A stretch of 64,000 nucleotides of DNA, from the NCBI GenBank assembly GCA_946800325.1, contig OX326957.1, positions 50,240,307 to 50,304,306 on the forward strand, written 5' to 3'. This document shows, piece by piece, positions 1-11,379 of this stretch. The notes under the pieces were generated by a model. The model saw nothing but the letters and a program-made list of their open reading frames with translations, had not been told where the DNA came from and ran no database searches. The stretch comes from Luzula sylvatica. Lineage: Eukaryota; Streptophyta; Magnoliopsida; Poales; Juncaceae. Position 1 is the first letter of the stretch; every line of letters starts with the position of its first letter. A program made the position numbers and the translations under genes.

Positions 1-189
1 CCTTGAAAAGAGCTGTATTTTCTTTTGTTTATCTTCACTTGGCTACAAAAGTCCAAACTTTCAATCAATTTTGTTCACTGTTTCATAGAACAATGCTAAA
101 TTCACTTTCTTTTTCTTTTTTCAGAGGATAAATGAACTAAACTCCAAACCAAAAATCTCTCAGTGGGGATAGCTTATGAAGATGGATAT
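1..189 (+). other. 5' leader of the TIR-NBS-TPR gene with intron acceptor
   Basis: The pyrimidine-rich run ending TTTTTTCAG at 116-124 reads as an intron 3' splice site, so a 5'-UTR intron probably starts left of the window. The frame is open from a GTG at 163, but the first ATG in frame is at 190. Confidence 0.5.
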
Positions 190-3051
190 ATGGAGCTTCG
201 AGAGGAAAGCTCCATTCAAGGAGCACTCTCTCTGTCCAAAACCCCTTCTAGAAACTTCTCCTCCTCTTCCTCAGCTTTCGTCTCCGCCTCTCAATCCCCT
301 TTCATCTCCCCTCGCTTCCTCCCCCCACCCCTGATTCTCCCCTCAAAACCCCAATTCATCCCCAAATTTACCATTTTGCCCTCCCCTTCTTCTCATTCTC
401 CTTCTCCCTCACCCTGCCATGCCAGCTCATCAGACCAAAAAACCATTAACAACAATAACAAGAAAAAGAAGAAGAAAAGAAGAGTTTCAGTTTCATTATC
501 TCGCCCAATTTCTTCATCGACGAATAGGCTAAGGAGCTATGATGTATATTTAGGGTATCATGGTCGAAAAATCTCGTTAATAAGATTCGTGAACTGGGTT
601 CGTGCTGAGCTGGAGGCTCATGGGATAAGTTGCTTTTCGTGTGATCGAGCTCAGTGTAGGACTTCGCGTAGCCTCGATAATGTAGACAAAATCATGAATT
701 CTTGCTCCTTTGGAGTGGTAATAATTACCAAAAAGTCCTTTGGAAACCCTTATACTATCGAAGAATTGAGAAACTTTTTCCAGAAGCGGAATTTGGTACC
801 AGTTTATTTCGATTTGAACCAGTCTGAGTGTCTCGCGAGGGACATTATAGAGAGGAGAGGAGAGATGTGGGAGAAACATGGTGGCGAATTGTGGATGCTT
901 TACGAAGGGGTAGAGAGAGAGTGGAGAGAAGCGGTTGATTCTCTCTCTAGGGTTTGTGATTCGCAACTGGAGACGAGCGATGGTAATTGGAGAGACTGCG
1001 TTCTCGAAACGGTTTCGATTTTGGCGAAGAAATTGGGGAGGAGAAGCGTCGTTGATAGGATTAATAAATGGAGAGAGAAAGTAGAGAGAGAAGAGTTTCC
1101 CTTTCCTAGAAACGAAAATTTCGTTGGTAGAAAAAAGGAGTTATCAGAACTCGAGCTTATTTTATTCGGGGACGTGAGTGGAGAAGGAGAGAGAGAATAT
1201 TTCGAACTTAAAACACGGCACAAACGTACCGATAATATTGGTACCGTTACGACGACAACTGGTACAACCGGTACGACCGGTACGAGTAATTATAGTTTCG
1301 AGAAGGGTAAAGAGCCGATTATATGGAGAGAATCAGAGAAAGAAATCGAGATGCAAACAAGGGTTGTACGAGAAAAAGGTACAACTCGTGTTGGACGCAA
1401 AAAGAGAATAAAAAACAAGATTTTGTATGGCAAAGGAATCGCGTGTGTTTCGGGGGAATCGGGAATTGGGAAAAGCGAGCTCGTTTTGGAATATGCGTAT
1501 AGATTCTCGCAACGGTACAAAATGGTTTTGTGGGTCGGGGGGCAAAATCGATATATTCGCCAAAATTTCCTAAATCTGCGAAGTTTATTAGAAATCGATT
1601 TGGGTTGCGAGAGTTTCAGTCACGAAAAGGGGAATTTCAAATGTTTCGATGAGCAAGAAGAAGAGGCTATTTTAAAGGTTAAAAAAGAACTTAGTTCCAA
1701 TATACCGTTTTTGGTAATAATAGATGATTTAGAAAGCGAAACCGATTGGTGGGACAAACGAGTCATAACGGATCTAATCCCACAATTAGGATCCGAAGCC
1801 CATTTCGTAATCACGACCCGTTTACCTCGCGTTTTGGGCCTCGAGCCGATGAAACTCTCGTATTTGTCAGGCGTTGAAGCCATGCAATTAATGCGCGGCC
1901 CCGAAACCCTAGAAAAAAACTTCCCTTTAATCGAAATCGACGCGTTGAGATCGATCGAGGAGAAATTAGGGCGATTAACTCTTGGATTGGGGATAATTGG
2001 TGCGATTCTTTCGGAGCTCCCAATCACACCAAGTAGACTCTTAGACACGATAAATCGAATGCCATTGAAAGATCTACCATGGACTGATAAAGACGAAATT
2101 CTCTCGTTCAAGTCGCACTCAAGTTTGATCCAACTTTTAGACGTGTGTATTTCCATTTTTGACCACGCAGATGGGACGAACTGCTTAGCCACCCGCATGG
2201 TCCATGTGAGCGGTTGGTTCGCCACGTCATCGATCCCGATCCATTTACTCTCTGTAGCATCGCATAAATTCCCCAAAAGGAAACAACGGTCTCGAACGGT
2301 GTTTAGAAAATGGTTTAATTTTTTGAGAAAGTCTCGAATTAAGCGATCCGAATCCGAGGCCGCATCGATGTTGGTGCGCTTTGGGGTTGCGAGAATTTGT
2401 TCGAAGAATGATAGTATTCAATTTCACGATTTGATTAAGGTTTACGCGAGGAGGCGTGGGTCCCATCGAGTGGCTCAAGCGGTGGTCAAGTCGATTTGTT
2501 TGAGAGGATCGATTTTGAACTCTTTGGATCATTTATGGGCTGCTTGTTTCTTGGTCATTGGATCCGGGTCCGAACCCGTTATGGTCGAACTCAACCCGTC
2601 CGAATTGGTATTTTTCGTTAAGAGAATCGCTTTGCCACTCGGAATACACACGTTTATCACGTACTCGCGGTGTAATCCTGCGCTGGAACTTTTAAGACTC
2701 TCGACCGAAGCACTCGAGACAGCTGGCGAGACGTTGGTCCACTCACGTAGCGACAAGTGGCTGCCTATGGAGAGGCCGTTCGGAATGTGTTGTTTTTACG
2801 GGTCGAACGGGTCGTCGGATGAGAGGTTTAGGGTTTTGTGGGAGGAGATATCGCTGTTGAAAGCGAGCGTGCTCGAGACGAGAGCCAAGTTGATGGTTAG
2901 AGGGGGGAGATATGATTTAGGCGATGATTTGATAAGAAAAGCGATATTTATAAGGAGTAATGTTTGTGGGGACCAACATGCCGATACGGTTTCGGCACGG
3001 GAAACGTTAAGTAGACTCACGAGGCTCATCGCAAATGTGCGAGTTAGTTAG
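190..3051 (+). CDS. TIR-NBS-TPR protein (XTNX/TNP class), 953 aa
   Basis: Intracellular STAND-type ATPase of the conserved plant XTNX/TNP group (Arabidopsis At4g23440-like), which has a TIR and NB-ARC but TPR-like repeats instead of LRRs. The start at 190 gives the family-like N-terminus MELREESS; the nine codons before it lack an ATG. Order: low-complexity Ser/Pro leader (1-100); TIR from about residue 116 (SYDVYLGYHG), with Glu192 in the IEELRNFF segment where plant TIRs place the catalytic Glu; P-loop GESGIGKS at 422-429; Walker B FLVIIDDL near 507-514; RNBS-B VITTR at 540-544; GLPL-like LGLGIIG; FHD at 745-747 in place of MHD; helical C-terminus to 953. A Thr/Gly run (about 350-366) sits in the TIR-NBS linker. 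The coding part has no intron. Family function (TIR NADase, cell death) is known for relatives; activity here is inferred. Confidence 0.93.
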   Translation: MELREESSIQGALSLSKTPSRNFSSSSSAFVSASQSPFISPRFLPPPLILPSKPQFIPKFTILPSPSSHSPSPSPCHASSSDQKTINNNNKKKKKKRRVSVSLSRPISSSTNRLRSYDVYLGYHGRKISLIRFVNWVRAELEAHGISCFSCDRAQCRTSRSLDNVDKIMNSCSFGVVIITKKSFGNPYTIEELRNFFQKRNLVPVYFDLNQSECLARDIIERRGEMWEKHGGELWMLYEGVEREWREAVDSLSRVCDSQLETSDGNWRDCVLETVSILAKKLGRRSVVDRINKWREKVEREEFPFPRNENFVGRKKELSELELILFGDVSGEGEREYFELKTRHKRTDNIGTVTTTTGTTGTTGTSNYSFEKGKEPIIWRESEKEIEMQTRVVREKGTTRVGRKKRIKNKILYGKGIACVSGESGIGKSELVLEYAYRFSQRYKMVLWVGGQNRYIRQNFLNLRSLLEIDLGCESFSHEKGNFKCFDEQEEEAILKVKKELSSNIPFLVIIDDLESETDWWDKRVITDLIPQLGSEAHFVITTRLPRVLGLEPMKLSYLSGVEAMQLMRGPETLEKNFPLIEIDALRSIEEKLGRLTLGLGIIGAILSELPITPSRLLDTINRMPLKDLPWTDKDEILSFKSHSSLIQLLDVCISIFDHADGTNCLATRMVHVSGWFATSSIPIHLLSVASHKFPKRKQRSRTVFRKWFNFLRKSRIKRSESEAASMLVRFGVARICSKNDSIQFHDLIKVYARRRGSHRVAQAVVKSICLRGSILNSLDHLWAACFLVIGSGSEPVMVELNPSELVFFVKRIALPLGIHTFITYSRCNPALELLRLSTEALETAGETLVHSRSDKWLPMERPFGMCCFYGSNGSSDERFRVLWEEISLLKASVLETRAKLMVRGGRYDLGDDLIRKAIFIRSNVCGDQHADTVSARETLSRLTRLIANVRVS

Positions 3052-5540
3052 TTTTGACTTGATTTAATTTTTTTTTTTCTCTTTTTAATTTTGTTGTTTG
3101 TGTTTTAATAGAGGGAGGACTATATATAATATATATGTATTCTTTCATGTGGTTTCACAACTGAAATAACAAAGAAATTTATGTATTTTTTCGTTCATAT
3201 GGTTTCGATGCGTCCATATTATCATCCTTACCACTATTTCGGCTTTCTCCATTTTCTCGACGCAAATTTCACACATCAGAGAGAGTTTTCTGAATCGAGA
3301 CTTGTACCGATAATTACAAGAATGAAACGTGTTGAAAATCGAGTTTATATTACAAAAGGGCCATTCTACAAACACATATTACAGTTCATAAAATAAATCT
3401 TTTACACGGGGAAATTTGTCGAAACCCCCCTTATCTCTTGATACATTTTTTTTTCTGTTAGATGTTATGATAATTTGAAAAATCAAACAAGAAACATTCA
3501 ACAAAAAGTAGAGAGACATACGACTAATGAAATCTCAAATGATACGCTATGCCTTAAAACATCAATTGATGTCGCTCGTTGGCTTTCGAGCCTTACAACA
3601 AGAAATGGACACGATGAGAGTAAATAAACTTGTGTTAAATAGAGGAATTCTTTTAGAAATGGTGGAATATTTAGCACCTTATAACGAGGAAGTAAATAAA
3701 CTTGTGTTAAACAATGCGTCCGACCAAAAAAGTATTACTTTGTTTTGTTAAAAGTGTACGCGATGTTTTTTTTTTTTAATTCGTGAGGAGATTGAGATGC
3801 AGAATTTTGTTTGATTGTTCATGAACCTGGAGATGAATCTAATAGAGAGCAAATGACAATTGTCGTAAGATTTGATGATAGATAGTTTTTAGATTTGATA
3901 CAATTTTAAGAAAATATTTTGATTTTTTTTAAGAAAATAGAAAGGGCTCGTATGTTTCCCTGTCTCATATCTCACAATAACATAAACAACCAACAAAAAC
4001 ATGAAAAATAAAAACATCACTAATCCTAATTTCATCTTCTTAATAAAACTCAGGAAATGAAATCATGGATAGTAAATTCCCGGATTTGAAACTCCCTGAA
4101 AAGGAGCATTTAAGTATTTCTCTTCAAACCCTCTTTCAATAATCAATGGACCTCTCCATTGATTGCAATTCCCCGTTATTACTCTATTTTTCGTATTTAG
4201 CACCTTCTTCCCCAAATGTTTGGGCGACCGTGTTAGAAATTACGTAAGTAAATTAACTTTCTGCAAGTCGACTTTCCGGAAATACACTTCAAATTTAAAT
4301 GTTTGAATTCACGAAAGTGAAACTACTGGATTTATAGTTTTTATGTTTGAGTTGATGTAATTGAATTATGAATTTCAAGATTTATATCTACTAAAATTTG
4401 CAAATAAATTTGGGCAAAATTTTATAAGAAGACAATATGTTTCAGATTTACTACAATAGACCAAAAAATTTGAAAATTTGAGATATGACCCTCAGAGACG
4501 TAGAAATTGGTTTTTTCCTTGATATATTAACCCATATTGCATCCATATGTATACCCATATTGCATCCATGTATATGTATATCTAAAATCTATATTATTTG
4601 AAAAAAAAAACATCAAAATAAAAATCTTAATTTTTTTTATCAGATCTTAATAAATTAAAATTATAAGTATTTTATATCGAGAATAATCATATTTTTCAAA
4701 GAAAATAATTTTGACATAAAAATTATTATGTTCAAGTATAAGTATGGATCATATTTTCATTTGATAACTAAAAAATTAATCAAACACAATAATTTAAATG
4801 AAATTTATAAATATTAAATTTGTATACATCATGTTTTAATATTCTGAAATACTAGTAATGTTTTAAAATAATTTATAATATTTCTCAATATTTATAATTT
4901 TTGCAAATATTAATTATATTTTAAAATATTTCCGTGTTTCTTTGAATTGGTAATGAGTCTAGCGTTACAGTTCATTACTAATTATTAGAAAACGCAAATA
5001 TTTAAAATATAATTCATATTTATAAATATTAAGAAAATGACAAAATAATTAGAAATATTTTAAAATAATATATAAAATCAATATTTAAAATAATTTTAGT
5101 TATTTTGAGATTATGGTGATTAATTATATTCTTATATTAACACAATGAAAATATAATTTATACTTATATTTAAATATAATAATTTCTTGACGTAGATTTG
5201 TGTTTATTTATTTATTTAGATTATTGTGGGCAGTGTTTATTTATTTATTCAGATTATGGTGCTTGATTAATTTTTTAAATTAACATAATGAAAATATAAT
5301 CCCTATTTAAGGAGAGGTTATGATGTGATGTATCTCCACTTCATGTAAATTTGAGGGGAAGTTGAGTTGCAGGAAAAGAGAGAGACAATGTAAGTCGACT
5401 TGCAGTAGTTTGGCAAATTACATCAAACCAAACAACAAAAAATAAATTAATGCAGTAGTTCGACTTACAATCTGACTGAGTTACTGCAAAACAAACATGC
5501 CCTAAATTGTTTATTTATTATGGCCACGTGTATATAGCAT
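3052..5540. other. Intergenic, AT-rich; no supported gene
   Basis: 3' flank of the TIR-NBS-TPR gene followed by AT-rich sequence. A 74-codon ORF at 3527-3751 repeats VNKLVLN but matches nothing I know. A stretch from about 3945 to 5510 begins AGGGCTCGTATGTTT and ends AAACAAACATGCCCT, loosely inverted, so it may be a decayed TIR transposon. The words GTCGACTT/AAGTCGAC recur near 4270, 5395 and 5460. Confidence 0.3.
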
Positions 5541-5675
5541 TTAAAGGAGATGTATTATATTTGTGTGTGTCTTATGCGGCATAATTTACTTTTTTGGTAC
5601 CTGTAAGATATAAAACAATATTATATGAGATGTTCTATATTTATGTACTTTGCCTAAGGGCTTTTTTGCACACAA

Positions 5676-5770
<95 letters not shown>

Positions 5771-6275
5771 TTATGTACTTGTTTATGTGGCATTCTTTCT
5801 TTTTGATACCTATAAGTTTTAAAATTAGCAAAATAATAGTTAGTTTAATCAATCCATAAATAATACTATTGTTTTATGTTTTGCATTTCATTGCACCCGA
5901 GAAACATCTCTCATGAATAATAATTATTGTTTAATCAATCCAGTTTATACCCGATAAACATCTCTTATCAATAATACTAATATTTAGTCATTAGTTATAA
6001 TTATTCAAAATATATATTCAAGAAAAAATAAATTATATATTTAGTATGGTCATATATATGTAACCTTTTTTAAGAAAGGATCTACCCTAAGTTTTTGGTA
6101 CCCATAAGATATAAAATTAACAAAAATAATACTTAGTATTATGTTTAGTATTTCTGTATACCCGTAAGATTTAAAATTATCAAAAATAATATTTAGTACT
6201 ATGTGTTTGCATTTAAATGAAATATCAATTGTAATTTATGTAATGTTCGCAGCGAAGCGCGAAAATATATCCTAG
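5540..6275 (+). mobile_element. Probable Helitron 3' part with internal tandem repeats
   Basis: Ends at 6272-6275 with CTAG followed by T, preceded by a short hairpin TTCGC/GCGAA (about 6245-6262), the classic Helitron 3' end. Upstream are four diverged copies of a block around GGTACC..TAAGATATAAAATTA (about 5595, 5805, 6095, 6150), as seen in non-autonomous Helitrons. A 3-end-proximal segment starts with TTTTTAAGAAAGGATCTA at 6066 that recurs at 6355 outside the terminus. The 5' end is not identified. Confidence 0.45.
5678..5764. repeat. Poly(A) then (AT)n microsatellite
   Basis: About 19 A residues run straight into about 36 AT units. This produces spurious Lys/Tyr-Ile ORFs on both strands. 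Confidence 0.95.
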
Positions 6276-7672
6276 TATGTAACAACAATACATATTTTCT
6301 TTGTCTGTGAGAGTGTGAGAGTGTGAGAGGGGTTATACAATTACTATTTTATCCTTTTTAAGAAAGGATCTACCCTAAAATTAATTGAATCATGATCTTA
6401 AATTGTTTTGTATGATTTAATCCTAATCATTTGCTTAAGAGAAGGATCTACAGTAGAATCACTCATGTTTGAGGTTGACTGATTGTCCCTTTCCGAATTT
6501 AACCTTAAAAATTATTTTGTTTGCCTTTCAACCTTAAAAATTTGTTTGCTCTTTGTAATTGGCTGTTTTGTTGTCTTAATTTAATTATCACTTTTTTATT
6601 ATTTAATTGCTTTTCCTCTTCCTTATTTTTTTTCCGCGCACATCCCCTACTTTTTCATTTATCTCATTATTAATTGATTTTATATTAATTCTTTTCTCAG
6701 TTCCATTTATTTCCTCCACTGAATTATATAACAACTTTTATTTTTTATCTTTTTATAACAACTCTTTATCCTTACAAAAACTGGGTGTTTAATTTTGACC
6801 TTTTGGTAAAATAATCTCAGGAGATTTAGGCTGTGATTGCTTTGAATTATGATTAAAGATTGGGATCCTGATTGTTTAAACTGGTAACCTTGTGCATGGG
6901 GTATTAGGAGCAAAATCTGAAAAACCATTTTTTTATTAGGGCCTTTCTTGTAAAACTATAAAACTCATGAATAAGTCGAAAAAAATATATATAATTTTTA
7001 AAAATATGGATCGGAACACAAGAGATCACAATTGGTAATCAGTTATATTTGCATTATCTGAGGGCTATTTTGCAATTCTATAAAAAGGATAGTCAAATTA
7101 AAAAAATATTTGAGGAATATTTGCATGTTAAAAAAAATGCAAAATACTTATTAGCATCAACTGGTGATCAGTTAGCAATACTTATTCAAAATTGTGTTTC
7201 AATTAGCATGAATTGTACACAATAGGAGTCAATTGAACCGATTTAGCGCTATACGATACCCAAATTTTCCCGTTTATATCCAATTATTCTATATTTATGT
7301 CTATATTATTCCAAATTGTGTTTCAATTATACCCAAATAAATCTCTCCATTGTACCCACAACCACAATTGACATTTGCAGTATCATTTTGATTGGCCCAC
7401 ACAACAGTCACATATAGGGATGTAAATGGTGCGGATATTGTCCGAACCGACCTGAACCATATCCGAAAATTATCCGGATCCGAAAAAAATATTAGTATAT
7501 ATTATCGTGTAATCAATTTATGCTCAAGCAAAATATGGAAAATTCAAGAGAAGTTCCATATATATGATATCACAAGAACGTCCCGCAAAACAGTATCAAG
7601 CAACCAAATCTCAGCTAAATTCGAAGTTTTTTAAAGAGAAACAAAAGCAATCAAATAAAAATTATACACGTA
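6276..7672. other. Intergenic; no supported feature
   Basis: AT-rich sequence between the Helitron end and the bL33m gene. A GTGAGAGT triplet repeat lies near 6307. No coding or structured RNA signal was found. Confidence 0.4.
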
Positions 7673-7846
7673 TTATTTCATTTTGGCTTCGGTGAAGAGA
7701 ACATGGCGATTAACACGCGGATCATATTTCCTAAACTCGAGCTTCTCGGTAATTTTCCTCGGATTCTTTCTCTTTACGTAGAAGAAGCCCGTACCGGCTG
7801 CAGATACCAGCCTTATGAAAATCGATCCACCCTTTGCCTTCCCCAT
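7673..7846 (-). CDS. Mitochondrial large-subunit ribosomal protein bL33 (bL33m), 57 aa
   Basis: Small structural protein of the mitochondrial ribosome large subunit. Read on the minus strand from ATG at 7846 to TAA at 7673, it begins [20 protein letters not shown] and continues with [28 protein letters not shown] and a C-terminal TEAKMK. This is the highly conserved plant bL33 protein (family length 58 aa or close). It is too short for a typical ORF cut-off and lies antisense to a meaningless 104-codon frame. A 5'-UTR intron is likely: donor GAAG/GTAATT at 8251/8250 and acceptor TTTAG at 7865, putting a noncoding exon at about 8251-8350. There is no separate targeting peptide, as usual for this family. 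Identification is from the sequence; mitochondrial rather than plastid use follows from the nuclear plant homologs. Confidence 0.93.
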   Translation of the reverse strand: MGKAKGGSIFIRLVSAAGTGFFYVKRKNPRKITEKLEFRKYDPRVNRHVLFTEAKMK

Positions 7847-7864
7847 CAAATTATCAAATCAAGC

Positions 7865-8644
7865 CTAAACCCTAAATTTATGAGATACATTAATCAAATT
7901 AACACCGTAATTTATCAATTATTCAAAGAATTAAGGGTTTTTTATTGGATTCAATTTTCTTTTGTCAATTATGTTCTTTTATCAGTGAGTTTTGTTCATT
8001 TGGTTTTGCTTAATTAGGTTTACTGTAAGAAGCCCAAAATCTAAATCGAGCTGAAATTACTAGAAAAATCTAAATAAAACAAACCACAAAGCACAAAGCA
8101 CAAATCTACATATATATTATAATCAAAATGGAAAGAAGAAAAAGAAAATAGCGGAACTAATCAACAAGCTAGGAAGTGATCCGATTGATTGAGATCCTCA
8201 ACACAAACCTCAAAAAGAAAAGGAAGATAGGCACGAAAGATAAAAATTACCTTCAAATGGCGATGAACAGAAATCACCGGAGCCGGCGGACAGCAGAGAG
8301 GAGGACTGTATGACTCGATGCGCCGTCGCCGTCGATTGTTTGTATTTTCGTTCTACTAAGCCGAAACAAAGGAGGGCCTGATTCTAAAAGACCAGAATTT
8401 AAAAGGGCTTTTTTGAAAATAAACGGGCCTCTTATGGGCTGATAAATATTATCAGGTTTTTTGTAAAAACAACCTTGTATTTGTTTTATTTGCTAAAAAC
8501 GTCCTTGTTAATTGTTATTCTAGTCTGTTGAACATTTTACCTTATGAAATGAAATAAACAAATCTTCTATTTACATTATACATCCATAATAATATCAAAA
8601 AATATTCTACACAAATGAACTAAAATTAAATTTAAAACATAATC
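7865..8644 (-). other. bL33m 5' intron, promoter and PPR 3' flank
   Basis: 7865-8250 is the inferred 5'-UTR intron of bL33m, and 8251-about 8350 the noncoding first exon (GGCGACGGCG-rich). 8350-8644 is the bidirectional spacer between that promoter and the stop of the PPR gene. Confidence 0.5.
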
Positions 8645-10867
8645 TCAATCCAAATTATCTTCACTCACACAATCTTTATTATTCGTCACATTTCTCCCAA
8701 TAGTTAAATTAGCTAATTTATCAGCCTTAATACCTTTACTAATCATATAATTATACATCTCATAAGCCTTGTTCCAATCACCCATTTTCCTAAACCCTTT
8801 AATAACACAAGTATACGTCGCCACATTAGGCTCCAACCCTAATTTCGCCATTTTATTCATTAACACCTCCGCATTATCCATTAACCCCGATTCGCTATAA
8901 CCATTTATTAAACACGAAAAAACTCTAATATCCGGTTCAAACCCTAATTCCACCATTTCTGCGAATAATTCCTTCGCAATTTTCATCTCTCCGTTTTTAC
9001 AATAACACGAAATCATCGTGGTGTACAAAACCTTATCGGGTTTCAAACCCTTTAAGCTGAACTTTTTATATAAATTCAAAGCATCTTGAAATCGCCCGTT
9101 ATTTAATAAACCATTTATAAGGCTTGTATATGCATAAATATTAGGCCGAATTAAATCAAAAATTCTCGTAGCCTCATCGATAAATTGCATTTTGGATAAA
9201 CAATCTATGAAAATAGTATATAAAACCACATCCATTTCCAAACCGCTCTTAAACCCTAAACCCAAAACGCCGTAAGCATTATATAACTTCTCGCTTTTGC
9301 ACAATCCATTTATCAACACCTTATACGTGAATTTATTAGGTTTCAATCCCCATTCATTCATATCGTTCAAGAACTTAAACGCGTCTTCCAAAAACCCTAA
9401 TTTGCAAAACCCCTCGATAATAATCGTACACGTTACGATTGTGGGGCCCACTCCATTCTCGCGCATGAGGTCAAAATGGTCAATTGCTTCTTTCAAACAC
9501 CCTTTTTTTACATAATGATGAATTATACTCGTGTAATTAAACGCATCGAGAGTAATTCCTCTCTCTACAATCTCTCTCCACACCACCACAGCTTTATCTA
9601 TTTCCCCAATATTGCAAAATCCATTTAATAATATACTATAAGATACCAAATCATACTCTAAACCATTATTTTTAATCTCATTAAAAAAATTTAACGCAAT
9701 TTTCATATCTCCTTTAATACAAGCTCCGTGTACTAAAGAACTACAAGTATATATATTAGGGTTTAAGCCATATTTATTAACCATTTCTAATAACAAATCG
9801 TAGGCTTTCAAAATTTCGCCTTTTTTGCAATACCCATTAATCAAAATGCTAAAAGTACGTACATTCGGCACGGAATCGAAATCTTTCATCGCATCGAAAA
9901 CCGTACGGGCATTGTCCAAATTGCCCTCTCGGCAAAACCCATGAATAATCGGATTGAAACATCGAGTATTATACTTGATTAAATTTTTCTCTATTAATTC
10001 CTTTAAGAATTTCCATGCAGTCTCTGACAAGCCGGCCCCGCAGAGTAAATGTATATAAGTACCCATCGTAACCATGTTTGGTTTCAATCCATTTTTCTCC
10101 AATTCTATCCAGATAGAATTGGCTTCGTTTATATCGAAATTATTCGATTTTGCATACAAAGAAAGGTAAATTGTATAGGTGTGTATATTTGGAATTGGGC
10201 CGATTTGTTTCATTTCTTGAAAAAGGGATTTAGCAAGATCGAATTCATCTGTTTCGATAAAACTGTAGAGTAATAAATTGCAGAGTGGCGTACCGATTTG
10301 AACCCCGATATTTTTGGCTTGTTTGTAGGCTTGAAATGAAGCTTCGAGCAAATTTGATTCAATAAGAACTTGAATTAAACCACCATATGCTTTTAATAAG
10401 TTGATAGCCCCATGTGAGAGATTCACCAATGAGGAAGGGAGGTCAAAGAATGAAAATTGGGAGTTTATTTCGATATTGTAGTCAATCAGGCATTTTATCA
10501 AACACCTGGCGGGCATGTGCATCCTGCTGGACGAAAATATACCAACAAGGATTGCAAACGATTCCAAGGAGTGAGAAAACCCGCACAATTTCACTGAATT
10601 CGCGAAAGATATTTCCTTCACGTTGTCCCAATTAACGGTTTTAACCGTGTAACTAACAAGGTGTAACAGACCGGATCTTTCGCTTCCCGAAATCGAAACA
10701 GGAAATCTAAATCTCGTTTGGATATGAACCGTTTCAATCGAATCCAAAATCTCTTCTTCTTCAACTGAGGATCGGAGAGAAGCCAAGGAAGAAGAGAAAA
10801 GGACAGTACTTCTTCGCATAAAACCAACGACTTTGGTTAATACGCCACACTTCACACTTCTTATCAT
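8645..10867 (-). CDS. P-class pentatricopeptide repeat protein, 740 aa
   Basis: Sequence-specific organelle RNA-binding protein. Intronless, as most PPR genes are. The first in-frame ATG is at 10867; the frame extends upstream to a TTG but an in-frame TGA precedes it. The N-terminus MIRSVKCGVLTKVVGFMRRS with a following Ser-rich stretch looks like a mitochondrial presequence. From about residue 190 to 730 there are about 15 uninterrupted 35-residue motifs of the P type (for example ILINGYCKKGEILKAYDLL, VLINGLCKSEKLYNAYGVL, CLINGYSESGLMDNAEVLM). No E, DYW or SMR domain follows, so the role is more likely RNA stabilisation, splicing or translation than editing. The restorer-of-fertility-like look of the repeats is not proof of that role. 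The target transcript cannot be told from sequence by eye. Confidence 0.93.
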   Translation of the reverse strand: MIRSVKCGVLTKVVGFMRRSTVLFSSSLASLRSSVEEEEILDSIETVHIQTRFRFPVSISGSERSGLLHLVSYTVKTVNWDNVKEISFANSVKLCGFSHSLESFAILVGIFSSSRMHMPARCLIKCLIDYNIEINSQFSFFDLPSSLVNLSHGAINLLKAYGGLIQVLIESNLLEASFQAYKQAKNIGVQIGTPLCNLLLYSFIETDEFDLAKSLFQEMKQIGPIPNIHTYTIYLSLYAKSNNFDINEANSIWIELEKNGLKPNMVTMGTYIHLLCGAGLSETAWKFLKELIEKNLIKYNTRCFNPIIHGFCREGNLDNARTVFDAMKDFDSVPNVRTFSILINGYCKKGEILKAYDLLLEMVNKYGLNPNIYTCSSLVHGACIKGDMKIALNFFNEIKNNGLEYDLVSYSILLNGFCNIGEIDKAVVVWREIVERGITLDAFNYTSIIHHYVKKGCLKEAIDHFDLMRENGVGPTIVTCTIIIEGFCKLGFLEDAFKFLNDMNEWGLKPNKFTYKVLINGLCKSEKLYNAYGVLGLGFKSGLEMDVVLYTIFIDCLSKMQFIDEATRIFDLIRPNIYAYTSLINGLLNNGRFQDALNLYKKFSLKGLKPDKVLYTTMISCYCKNGEMKIAKELFAEMVELGFEPDIRVFSCLINGYSESGLMDNAEVLMNKMAKLGLEPNVATYTCVIKGFRKMGDWNKAYEMYNYMISKGIKADKLANLTIGRNVTNNKDCVSEDNLD

Positions 10868-11379
10868 AGAAACGGTACCCACAAATGAATTCAATAGCAG
10901 AACTCATAGCATGTATTCCCCTCAAACATCAACGCTAGAGCGAGCGAGCGAGCGAGAGAAGAGAGGGTTTAAGGGAGAGAAGAAGGGGTTTTAGATTTCT
11001 CCAAAATCTACACTGGGCTGGGCCAAGAGACATAATTACAGAATAGATTCAACAATGCAATTGCATGGTAATTGTATAGAATAGACGGTACTGATGAAAA
11101 TTACAAACATACCCCTGAAGTTTAAAAGGGAAGATCTGGACCGTCGATTATAGATCAGAAGCACTAAAAGACAACAACTTCCTCTGACGTACTACTTATT
11201 AAATCCTGAGAATTAGAGAAAATACACAGCAGCCAAACCATACCCATAAAAACCCTTCTTCTTCAAGATCTAACCGCTCGATCCCTCCTCCTCTCACTTC
11301 TCCATACCTCTCTTTTGTCGAAGGCTCGAAGTGGTAGAGAGGTTTACTCTGTTGGGTTTCGTTTTGGCTTTGCTTTTTC
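10868..11379. promoter_or_regulatory. Divergent promoter between PPR and WRC genes
   Basis: The two genes start 512 bp apart in opposite directions. A GAGC/GAGA-rich run (GCGAGCGAGCGAGCGAGAGA) lies at about 10940-10960 on the PPR side, and TC-rich sequence precedes the WRC start. No clear TATA box is seen. Confidence 0.45.

Noticed and set aside
163..189. GTG-initiated extension of the TIR-NBS-TPR frame
   Set aside because: Nuclear genes start at ATG; the ATG at 190 gives the conserved N-terminus.
1620..2276. 218-codon minus-strand ORF within the NBS region
   Set aside because: Shadow of the TIR-NBS-TPR coding strand; no domain of its own.
7703..8017. 104-codon plus-strand ORF
   Set aside because: It is the antisense shadow of bL33m and its 5' intron.
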